DNA of 64,000 nucleotides from assembly GCF_012489685.1 (NCBI RefSeq), contig NC_080044.1, positions 77,114,732 to 77,178,731 of the forward strand, in the 5' to 3' direction. The DNA is from Lotus japonicus. Taxonomy: Eukaryota > Streptophyta > Magnoliopsida > Fabales > Fabaceae. Positions 54,692 through 64,000 of the stretch are shown here, piece after piece; position 1 is the stretch's first letter; every line of letters begins with the position of its first letter. The notes under the pieces were generated by a model. The model worked only from the letters and a program-made list of their open reading frames with translations. It had not been told where the DNA came from and did no database searches. The translations under genes and the position numbers were made by a program.

Positions 54692-57323
54692 ATGGAGTAT
54701 TTCGGGGACTCGGTTTGCTACGATGCTTCGGTCGGAGATGAGGTATGTGGAATACATATATTCGAAAAAAAAACCCGTTTAGCGGAATATCATAGAGTGT
54801 TCTAGGTCGTAAAGAATTTAGGAATTAATTTTTAATTTTGTCTTCTTTGGAAGGTTCTACAGGAGTTGTCCTTTTTTGATGAAAATGAAGCTGAAGCTGA
54901 AGCTGAAATAGAAATTGAGTATGTAGATAAGGCTTCTAATGCTGATGATGCTGTTGATGAGCTGAATTTTTTTAGCGATGAACTTAGTAGCTCTGAACAA
55001 ACGGGTGCTCCACGTGGTAATGAGAATACAATGGATACAGTAGAGGTCAATTGTGTTGCTGACATTTGTGCCATTGACATGAAGACTTTTATCCCAGTTC
55101 AAGTTGGAAGATACGATTTTCAGAGCTTGGAGGTTGCATACATGTTTTATGCCCATTTTGCTCGTGCTAAAGGTTTCTGTGTTAGAAGATATAACGTAAT
55201 AAGAAGTAGGAAGACAAGCGAAATACTGCAACAGGAATTTGTTTGCAACAAGAATGGCAAGAGAGAAGACAGAGGGCTATCTTCTGAACAACGAAAGCGC
55301 ACCCCGAGGAGAGACACAAGATGTGGGTGTAAAGCTATGTTTCGGGTACATGTTGATATAACAACCACTCGCTGGTATTGCACCTGGTTTACCAACGATC
55401 ATAATCATGACTTATTTGATGATGTTGATTGCGGATTGCAAGCTCCACATAGAAAGCTTAGTTTGAGCGACATAGTTCAGCTTAATGGAATGAAGGATAT
55501 TGGCATGGGTGTCCCTCACATGTGGCGTGCTTTTGCAACTCAATGTGGAGGCTTTGAGAATGTTCCTTTCACAAAAAGATCTGTATATAACCAAATTGGG
55601 AAGAAAAGACAAATGCAAAACAGTGATGCTTCTTCATCAATTCAGTTCATTGGTAAATTGAGTTCTAATGATAGCGAGATGTATTGGGAGCGCACAATAG
55701 ATAATGATCGAAGACTTCAACATCTATTTTGGTGCGATGGCATTAGTCGTTTGAGTTACAAGGTTTACGGTGATGTGCTAGCCTTTGATGCAACCTATTC
55801 AAAGAATAAGTATTTGTTGCCTGTAGTGATTTTCTCTGGAGTAAACAACCATAACAGGACAACCATCTTTGCTACTGCTGTTGTTGCTAATGAAACGGAA
55901 GAAACTTATGTGTGGCTGTTGGAGCATTTCCTGAGGGCAATGGATGGTAAACATCCAAAAGCTGTTATAACAGATGGTGCAGTAGTGATGAAAAATGCAA
56001 TTCAAAGGGTGTTTCCTAATGCACATCATAGATTGTGTGCTTGGCATCTCCTCTGTAATGCGAATACTAATATTGGAAACCCGCTGTTTACTCAAGCTTT
56101 CAGGTGGTGCATGTTTGGTGACTATGACATAGGGAAATTTCAAAAAAAATGGGATGAAATGGTTGCAAAGTTTGGATTGCAAAACAACAAATGGGTTAAA
56201 GGCTTGTATGATACTAGGAAGAAGTGGGCCTCGGCTCACTTGCGAGGTAAATTCTTTGCTGGATTCCGGACTACCTCTAGATGTGAGGGGTTGCATTCTG
56301 AACTTGGAAAATTTGTCCATTCGCGTCAGAACTTGACTGATTTCTTAGTACAGTACCACCACTGTTTGAAGCATATGCGTTTTAGAGAAGTTTCAGATGA
56401 TTTTCATTCCATAGATGGGAATCCGGTTCCACAAACTAAGATGGAAGCGCTTGAGATGTCAGGTGGGAAACATTTTACTAATGCTATTTACCTGTTGTAT
56501 GTCAGTGTTATTAAACAGGCTACTATGCTGAAGGTGTTACAATGCCATGAGGCATTAACATGCACCATTTATACTGTTGCGAAGCTAATTTCAGGGGTTA
56601 AGGAGTGGCATGTTTCAGTTTATGTAGAACCAAGTGACTACAAATGTTCATGTATGAAAATGGAGTCACGTGGGTTACCATGTGAGCATATACTTGCTGT
56701 TTTACACCATTTGAAGGTTGAAGAGTTGCCAGGGTGCCTTATAATGAAAAGATGGACAAAAGGTGCAAAGGATGGTGTGTACAGTGCAAAGGGTGTTGCG
56801 GGTCACATCTGGGACTCACAGAAAAGTGCCCGCTGTGGAGCTCTGATGGATTTATACAGAGTTTTGAGTGAACTAAATTCGGATACCCTTGAAGATTTCA
56901 ATAATGCAAGGAATATTGCTAATCAGCAAATTGAGTTGGGTCGAGCAAAGAGATCTTGTCAAATAGGGGATGTATCAAACAACAAAAATGATTTTGCTAT
57001 GGTAAGGGATCCTGTGCGTATCAGGTCAAAGGCGCGTGGTGGAAAGGGTGCATCGTCTTCGGGAGTGAGAGCCAAACGTGTATTGAATTGTTCTTTGTGT
57101 AAGCAACCAGGTCATAACAAGCTTACGTGCACATTCCTTACAACAGGTGGTGAATCCTTGGTCCACATGGGAAGTAGTGAATCTGAATATGACCTGTTTA
57201 GTGCAGAAGACCTCAATGTTGACGATGTAAGTTTTTTAGTTTTGTGGTATACTTAATTAATTAGTGTTTTGATGTGAATTCTTTTTCAACTTATGACTAA
57301 AGCTTATTTTGATTTGTCAGTGA
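54692..57323 (+). CDS. FAR1/MULE-type transposase
   Basis: Mutator-like transposase with FAR1-type DNA-binding domain. Coding exons are 54692-54742, 54854-57226 and a stop codon at 57321-57323; a 5' UTR intron (about 54584-54675) is likely. The product is 808 residues. An acidic N-terminus precedes the FAR1 domain (about 100-205; FCVRRYNVIRSRKT, DTRCGCKAMFRV, WFTNDHNHDL). The MULE catalytic core supplies D329 (LAFDATYSKNKY), D391 (AVITDGAVVM) and E495 (SRCEGLHSEL), with the conserved LCAWHLL. A SWIM finger (CSCMKMESRGLPCEHI, about 615-630) and a C-terminal CCHC knuckle (CSLCKQPGHNKLTC, about 763-776) follow. No frame lesions are seen, so it could be active. Domesticated FRS genes share this architecture, but the neighbouring Ulp1-like gene argues for a transposon. 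Confidence 0.88.
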
Positions 57324-58035
57324 GGTGTGAATTGTGTATGGTGCGTGGACGTTGGACACTGATGCCTGACAAGAGAAGTTTTGGAGGGAAGATTGAAGTG
57401 TGGGCTGAAATCTTTGTGTATGGTACATGTATGATATTGCAAGGTTGTTTAATGGTGGCTTGTGCAGACATGATGGGTTATATATGTTTAAATATTATTA
57501 ACTTTGGTTAGAAGTTTATTTAATGTTTGTGATGATTTATTGCAAGGCTGTGTAAGAAGTTTATATAGTTTTTCTGATGATGATTAGGATGAGTTATTGT
57601 ATGACGAATTATGTCCTCTGATTATTTACAACCAGGGTTAAACACCAGTAATTAGGACACATGAATGTGGTTCACAATTTTATACGACAAATTTGTACAT
57701 TGCAGACTAATAATTGAATGATGCGCTACCTTGCAATTGCAATTATAGTGATGCACCTTCACTGTAGTGGTTTAAATATTTTACTAGCTAACTGCAACTG
57801 AGTTGTACTGAATTAACACAAAATTACAAAATAGATACGTTGTACTGCTGACACTGCTGACCCTTCAAAGTAAAATGTGTTTAGATATACTATGGCTTGA
57901 GGTCGAAGCTAGAAGTACTTGAAATTCCATTACAGAGAGCCTCGAGCCTTTAGTTAAACATGTTCACAGGCATTAAATTAAATATAAAAAACATGTTGCC
58001 CATTTAAATAGACGTCCTGATATTGGTGTCATGGG
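57324..58035. other. Intergenic between convergent transposase and Ulp1-like genes
   Basis: The 3' regions of two convergent genes meet here. Short repeats such as GATGATTTATTGCAAGGCTG and GTGTAAGAAGTTTATAT follow the transposase stop. No ORF, terminal repeat or other feature is recognised. Confidence 0.5.
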
Positions 58036-60748
58036 TTACTCTTGTTCATTGCTGGGCCTAACTTGGCTTAATCTTTTCCCAGAAAACTCCACCTTTGCTT
58101 CAAGCTGTGGCCAAACCTCATTGTGTTGACCAGCGATTAAATCCATTGCAACCTTCATCCTAAGTGGTTCTTCCTCGCTCAACTGTCACAGAATAGAGGC
58201 AATGTATTGGTTGAGTTAAAGTTGTTAACAATTTAGTAGGCAAAAACCAACATACCCTTGATTGAACGTTTGGTTGGAAGGATGGACCCATACTGATCCA
58301 GTCAACAACCCATATGGGTGAGTTGTATCTACTATGTTGCAGGAGATCAATGGGAGGTTGGACTTGAACAACTTGCCATGTGTTGGCATCAACCATTCCA
58401 TGGCATATCATACTCTTAAAATGGTCCATAGTGAACAGTTTAGCGATGCCCAGGCACTAAGGAAAACAAGATAATGGTAAAAAATGGTATGCAACATGTG
58501 TTATTGAATAAAAAGGGTAAAGGTTTTTCAGGTGTCTTACTGTTTTATCCATGTGCAAATGTTTAATTCGCATTGATTTTTCACTGAAATCAGAGTCAAA
58601 GTGGTAAACTTGATGTTCATCTATTGCAATAACCATCAAATAGAAGTGTCCACATCCGTCGTCCATCGGGATGTATATCTGCAATTTTCCAATAGACAAT
58701 TAAACTAATGTTTAATTAAAATATCATATACAAATACACAGATAAGGCATAATGCTATCTCACGTATTTTAGTGCTTGATAAGGGTGTAGCCAATTATTC
58801 ATGAAAGTCTGCACAACATAGTCTATTTGATCACCCCTTTTAATACTTTCCTATTCGCATGTTGAAAAGAAATGTGTCAAATGCCGATGATTGACTTAAC
58901 CGAGCTCAATCATGTATTTAATTACCAATTGTTGAAATTACTCACCGAAAACTCTAAAGGCAAACTCCAAACTGTCTGAGGCCTTGTATTGAGTTGTATC
59001 CATGTAATTTTGGCAGCCATCAAGTTTATCATCTAGTGATATCAGCCTAGCATTAATTTACGTCTATGGGAATTAAAAATCACAGAAATGCAAATAAATA
59101 ATGGGATAAACTATACCTGTGATGTAACATTGCTGTGTGGTTTCAAGCAGTCGAAATCGCTAACTGTTGCAGTTGTGTTTCCTACTTTGAATATTACTTC
59201 ACTAAGCAACAATAAGGTAAGTGGTTAGCCTTAGAAACGTAACATTTTCAGTTTTGGGTTTGGGTTTTATTGGACTGATGAATTACCTTTCATCAGTTTG
59301 CCGATGGAATACATACGCAGCTAGGTGTACCTGCTTGGATGAAAGGTTCATTTGTTTGGTTGGTTTGAACTTGGTCCTTATCAACTGTGTGAGAACAATA
59401 AATTGATCAACATCTTGATGAAATCCAATTCAGTATACAAGTATGTAAATTATGCACATGTAGAATGATAAAGGTACTCTTACTTTGCCACCATTTGTTG
59501 CTGGAAGGTTTGCAAAATGGGTGTTATTCACAACACCTGGCGTGGTGATAGGTAGTGCAGAAGCCAACCTTGAGGTACTGGCTCTTGGGTTAGGATTGGT
59601 AGTCTTCAATACTTGATCAGTCTTCTGTCGTTTTGTAGGTACTGAAAATGGCAATGTTCTGGAAACAACTGGACCTTGCGGACCCGGACCCTGTGATGGT
59701 GATCAAGATTAAGGGGGGCATGCAAGATTGTGCAACCAAATTATACCTATATATTATTAGAAACAGAATGAGATTATTGTTCTACATGCTCACCTTTTTT
59801 TTGAGGGGGGGCATCCCACTGGAACCTTGGTGGTCCTGGGTTTCCTGTGATCCTAAGCCCTTCAAGGTATCTCTAATGAATAATGTTGTTCCTTGAGACA
59901 TGACTTGTTTTGGTGGTTCGTCGTAGTTTGATAGAGTTTTATACCAGTTATACCACTCCACACTAGGGTCAACTTGTTCTTCTTCATCGTCGTCATCGGT
60001 TTCGTCTACAACTTTATTATTGTAGTCCTCAGTACATGATCCCGGAGATTGAAATTCAGCATTTTGCCTGCTTGACACATTTGTCGTGTGATCACGAAAA
60101 TCGATCTTTGATGGTGTCGGAATGAAGTTCCCCGAGGAATTGTAACTCACGTTGTGGGTATCATATTGGTCGTTCCTGTCTTGCGTCTCCTCACCCCCAC
60201 CATACCAGGAGCCAATTTTACTCGCCATTAATTTGTACCTCGTCTCCAGGTCATCCATTTTGAGAGACATACCCTTAATAGTAGAATAATGGGTTAATGG
60301 GTTACATGAAAAATCTATTTTGACAACCGTCTTGTAATTTTTATTACCTGATATTGGAGTATCAGCATTTCTTGCACACTAGTTAACTTTCCTATGAGCA
60401 CATTAGTGCGTTTTTCACCTTCTTCAAGCTGCGTGGCGATTTTCTGTGCAGACAAATAGACCATCAGGGTATTTCAACATTGTTACCTCAGTTTTTTGTA
60501 AACCAAAACCCTATTCAAGTGGTTCAAAAGCGGATCTTACACATAGTTTGTCTGACATTTCCCGCAAGATAGTCTCAATCCCGACATGATTAATGCAATT
60601 CTGCAATGTCTAGTGTGTGATACATGGTTAGACCCAAACAAAAAATAAAGACGCATAAATGCTCGGTATGGAAAAAGAAACAACAAATAGGACAAACCTG
60701 CTTATATCCCGTCTCACCCTTAGTAGCGGCACCGTCTTCGCAATCCAT
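58036..60748 (-). CDS. Ulp1-like (C48 family) protein, 12 exons
   Basis: Minus-strand gene related to the Ulp1/SUMO-protease C-terminal domain proteins found in plant transposons. Exons in transcription order: 60748-60698, 60609-60541, 60443-60348, 60273-59794, 59690-59484, 59384-59287, 59201-59117, 59032-58946, 58850-58764, 58678-58541, 58456-58256, 58182-58036. Every join is GT-AG and in phase, giving 581 residues without a stop. A coiled-coil-like N-terminus (TQLEEGEKRTNVLIGKL) precedes an acidic disordered region (DETDDDDEEEQVD) and the Ulp1-like half. That half contains INLMAAKITWIQLNT, QTFMNNWLHPYQALKY and IYIPMDDGCGHFYLMVIAID (His431), then VYHFDS (Asp448). Where proteases have DCGxxV, this protein has NSPIWV (about 511-516), so catalysis is doubtful. 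An upstream in-frame ATG at 60802 is an alternative start. Confidence 0.85.
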
Positions 60749-60802
60749 GGCTGAGAGATGGTTTTCCTGGCATATAATTTTTGAAATGGGGGAGCTATTC
60801 AT

Positions 60803-61306
60803 TGAAACTCAATTTGCTTGGTGGGGTTTCTTACTATTTTTTTGTTACACTACTTCCCATAAAGTTAGTATACATGTTACGGAGCCGTCACTGCCCCATC
60901 CCATGGACCACTTTTTCAAACCTAGGATTAACTGTCATTTAGTGGCCCAACTAGTCCAACTATGATTCAAGGTTGTTTCCAATTTAGGGCACATGAAAGG
61001 TACCCACAAGAGACCGTGTTAGATCAAATTTTAACCGTTAATGTCCATATTATTGAAATAAGCCACCGCCATATTATGGGTAAAAGTGGTTATGTAATTA
61101 GTGCAATAACCTTACTGATGATATACATAGCAACATGTAACGTTGAACAAAAAGTATTACTGAATAAGTAATTGTGAAACATAGCAACATGGGTTGTTTC
61201 GATAATACTCATATTAGGTACCCCATAATACATCTAATTATATGCATACACTTAGTAAAAAAAAGGAACAACAACCATTAAAATGCAAAGGTTGGAAGGA
61301 AACTTG
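60803..61306. other. Spacer upstream of Ulp1-like gene
   Basis: Region between the Ulp1-like start and the end of the next minus-strand gene; it should contain the Ulp1-like promoter. It is AT-rich, and no motif or ORF can be supported. Confidence 0.4.
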
Positions 61307-62012
61307 TTACGCATTGTGTAACCAACCAACCCATGCTTCGTGCGCTAGGTCCATAGAGGGATATGAGCGATACACACAGTGACTAAACCCATGAACTTGT
61401 TGTTGACATTCCGTCCAAGTGGGGTAAATACCCGGCTTCCTTCCCACGAAGACAACGTAGGTCTTCCTTGGTACATTCTTCCTTTGGGGTCCTATAAGAT
61501 GAGACAAAAGACTTTTTGTGACTTATATCAATTTCAAACTTGACTCAAGTTGAAAAAAATTAAAACTAACAATGATCACAGATCAAGTTTGGGCTTTAAA
61601 CTACGAAGTTCTTCAACCAGAACTGCATTTTCCACGCACAGGTCAAAGTTATTTAATATACTTTGTCGTAATTGTTTTTCTAACAAGTCAACATTTCGTT
61701 GATTGTAATCTAGTAATTTTTTCCCGGTAGATGATAGAATGCGACGTATTAATAACACTGCTGCATCTTCACGTGCATCGTCCTCAGATTTTGCATATCT
61801 ACCCAACGAAACAGTTGGTCGGCCAATTATTTTACATGACAACGCCACTCTATATCGATACATTTTTTGTCCATTACTGATATTAGTGTCATGAAGTGTA
61901 TATTGTGGCTCAAGTTGCCTCATGGTGAAGCATACATAGCGCAACCTGGCTTGCATGCTCTCTTTGTGCACTATGCCACTATCTAAGTATTCCTCACAAC
62001 AGGTGCCTAATT
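61307..62012 (-). CDS. dsRBD-like plus viroplasmin/RNase H1 N-terminal domain protein (partial)
   Basis: Two exons in phase: 62012-61580 and 61481-61307; the intron uses GT and a CCAAAG acceptor. An earlier TAG acceptor at 61492 would break the frame. The first exon opens with an AG acceptor at 62013-62014, so a 5' exon is expected but not found; otherwise translation starts at MQARLRYVCFTMRQLEPQY. Its middle (KMYRYRVALSCKIIGRPTVS then GRYAKSEDDAREDAAVLLI) has the pattern of a double-stranded RNA binding domain. The second exon encodes TYVVFVGRKPGIYPTWTECQ and QVHGFSHCVYRSYPSMDLA, a clear viroplasmin / RNase H1 N-terminal domain that binds RNA-DNA hybrids or dsRNA. The viroplasmin call is firm; the dsRBD-like call and the exon join are inferred. 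Confidence 0.65.
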
Positions 62013-63093
62013 CTGGATTATGAAGAGTAAGAACAAGTTAAACATGTAAAGAGGGATTGTCATCTAAACATGTAGGTTCAAACTCCACTCTATTTCCCTT
62101 TGAAATTACTTGATAACTATATCAAATTATCTTAAAAAAACACTAAATTAATTAATTAATTATGGAACTTAATCAAAACTGATTCTATTCAGTATCCTAA
62201 AGTCTATCACTGTTCTAGAAGCCTCTCCAAAGTCCTAGAATCAAGGTAGGTTAATTACTTGCACTCGAAAGCAAACAAAAACTCCAAAAATGCTAAATAA
62301 TCAAAATAAATAAGAAAAATCCAAAATTCATTTTTTTTCAAAAATAAATTACGAATTTATTTGTGAAAATAATTTATTTTTTAATAAAATAAATATTTTG
62401 GAGTAACTTCAGACCCATCATAATTTTACTTGAATTTTTCATCAACTACTCTATTTTCAAAAGATTTATCCTAGATTTATACGGCGTTTTATACATTAAG
62501 CTTTTACCCTATTTTTCTCTCTCCTAGTCATTAACCTCGATATTTACAAATTTATTAATTATTATTTCAATTTATTTTTATTTTTATGACTCATAAGGTT
62601 AATTAAATAATTAACCTAAGTCTATTTCTAATAAATGTTCATTTCTGTCATTTTACTGACATGACTAACTACGGAAATAAATCCTATGTTGTTATTCAAT
62701 GTCTAACCCACAACAAAGTCAACAACAATATCAACAATGATGACATTATTCATAAAAAGTTATAAACATCATGCATTTGAACATTTGCATAATCTTAACG
62801 ACAATTAATCAATTGACATTAATCATTTCACAAAAATAGGCACACATGCAATGGTCAAGAAATCTATATACTATTATAGTAATAATATTATAATTATTTC
62901 ATAATAATTTATTTAAGAAATTGAGGGTCTTACAAACAGTTTCTCATCAGCATTGCAAAACAGCGTCTTAAGGAATACCAAAATCAGCAAGTTAACTTAT
63001 TTTGAGAACTAAGAAACGTAGAATCGTAACATTCCGATACACAACTAGACAATTTGACAACTTAACTAATGACGCTAAACGCTTAACTAATAA
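62013..63093. other. AT-rich DNA, possible LTR remnant
   Basis: No coding sequence. The stretch ends near 62935 with ATTGAGGGTCTTACAAACAG, a wording that resembles ends of some plant gypsy LTRs, but no TG start, partner LTR or target duplication was found. Treat as an unassigned repeat. Confidence 0.3.
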
Positions 63094-63332
63094 TTAGGCC
63101 ACAGAAAGGGAAGAATTGGGCCCCAAGACTAGGGACCTCATCCAAGTGAAACAGTCAGCCTCCAAAAAACACGACCAAACAATAGCATAAAGGCACTGCC
63201 ATAACTCCATGGAATGCAGGAAGTTAAGTAAACAATGCAAACAATCCTTCTCCACGTGAGAACTTCTAGGGCAAGCTGCGGATGCCACAAGGTGATAGCG
63301 GGACTTATGCATAACAAGTCAAATGAACACAT
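63094..63332 (-). pseudogene. LINE zf-RVT fragment
   Basis: A minus-strand frame reading RYHLVASAACPRSSHVEKDC, then LHCLLNFLHSMELWQCL. The CPRxSHxEKDCLHCL...W pattern is the zinc-binding region that follows reverse transcriptase in plant L1 LINEs. One Cys of the finger appears replaced by Ser. No reverse transcriptase or RNase H flanks it in the window, so it is an isolated fragment. It is unrelated in detail to the LINE at 5.0-9.5 kb. Confidence 0.6.
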
Positions 63333-63483
63333 GACTCCATTTCCAATCCCTTACAAGGTCGACAGATTCCTAAATAAATCTCAATACTGTTATGCCTCCA
63401 AACCAAATAATCAAGAAATCGTTGGTCATAGACAGACATCAAACCAGTCATAAACTCAGGACGAACAAAAGCAAAGGTAGTCA

Positions 63484-63630
63484 GGATCAGGATCTATATC
63501 ATAAGATCGTAAGATCCAATGATCTTCAAGGGATATTTCAATCTGAATCGTGACCAGGATCGTAAATCTAGTAGATCGTATTAGGATCGGGATCTTTGAG
63601 GTAGGATCTTTGGATCTCGATCTCGATCCT
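63484..63630. repeat. GATC-dense degenerate repeat
   Basis: Thirteen GATC tetramers occur within about 150 bases, mostly as GGATC or AGATC followed by GT, TT or CG, with no fixed period. The tract looks like a decayed short tandem or inverted repeat (AGGATCGTA, GGATCTTTGAGGTAGGATC, CTCGATCTCGATCCTAC). Its function is unknown. Confidence 0.6.
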
Positions 63631-64000
63631 ACTTTTAATGAATCAGATTTTAATTGAGTTTTTTTTTTTAAAAATATGGTTTGGCCCACTAACTTACCGA
63701 ATAATCAATACCCATTTACCCACTCATTCCAAACCCTAGTTCTATTTTGAATTAACCCTAGTTCTATTTTGTTTTATGGTTTTGGGTTTTGCTTTTAAGT
63801 CATGATTATGTTTTAGTTGACACTTTCAAAAACAAAAATTGTGTTCTTAATTTCTTATGGTGAATCAAGATTAATGTTTTGAATATGACTTATACTATTA
63901 ATTAACTTATGGATATATCATTATGCCTTTACTCATATTTTAAGAAACACAAGAACTTGTGTTTCTTATGGTTAATCATGAATAATTTTTCTTCTATATG
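63631..64000. other. AT-rich window end, nothing recognised
   Basis: A short direct repeat (AACCCTAGTTCTATTTTG, twice at 63732-63768) is the only structure seen. No ORF of note. Confidence 0.4.

Noticed and set aside
61307..61481. Viroplasmin domain as evidence of an integrated pararetrovirus
   Set aside because: The domain name comes from caulimoviruses, but it also occurs in cellular RNase H1. No viral coat, movement or polymerase sequence lies nearby, and the gene context is transposon-like.
1..64000. tRNA, rRNA or CRISPR-like arrays
   Set aside because: I saw no cloverleaf with B-box GGTTCGAATCC-type sequence, no rRNA segments and no regularly spaced repeats. A tRNAscan run would be decisive.

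Overview
This window is plant nuclear DNA. Its genes are intron-rich with GT-AG introns, the intergenic DNA is AT-rich, and it is packed with plant-type transposons: an L1-type LINE, a chromovirus Ty3/gypsy element, Mutator-like, hAT-like and Tourist-like elements. The encoded proteins (plant-specific ribosomal protein P3, chloroplast sensor kinase CSK, an ENOD8-like GDSL esterase, a DUF707 protein) point to a eudicot. My impression is a legume, but the sequence alone does not settle the species.

Layout: 476-1838 (+) ribosomal protein P3; 1839-5025 decayed intergenic DNA; 5026-9497 (+) 5'-truncated LINE; 10176-15539 (+) eIF4B; 16981-19216 (+) GDSL esterase lacking one canonical splice acceptor; 20198-20936 a TIR element; 21299-31429 (+) CSK, whose intron 6 holds a full-length antisense Ty3/gypsy element with identical LTRs and a Tourist-like MITE; 31430-34200 very AT-rich DNA; 35601-39441 (+) DUF707 protein; 40180-42640 a decayed partial copy of the PRP18 5' region, with a Mutator-like non-autonomous element in its promoter; 43533-45303 two further MITE-like elements and a replication-protein-A fragment; 45915-47915 (+) intact PRP18; 48323-54031 a run of non-autonomous transposons and a second RPA1-like relic.

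The most interesting part is 54.5-62.0 kb. A complete FAR1/MULE-type transposase gene (+) converges on an intact 12-exon Ulp1-like gene (-) whose usual catalytic cysteine position carries another residue. Further along the minus strand is a third gene that joins a dsRBD-like segment to a viroplasmin / RNase H1 N-terminal (RNA-DNA hybrid binding) domain. I infer a large Mutator-like element, or its remains, with two accessory genes. I could not find its terminal inverted repeats. Beyond it, 62.0-64.0 kb holds AT-rich DNA, a LINE zinc-finger fragment and a GATC-dense repeat.

The host genes are ordinary housekeeping functions: translation (P3, eIF4B), splicing (PRP18), plastid signalling (CSK), a secreted esterase and a Golgi-type membrane protein. 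They are unrelated in pathway and sit between transposon clusters. Exon coordinates were derived by hand from reading-frame continuity and splice consensus, and no alignment was run.
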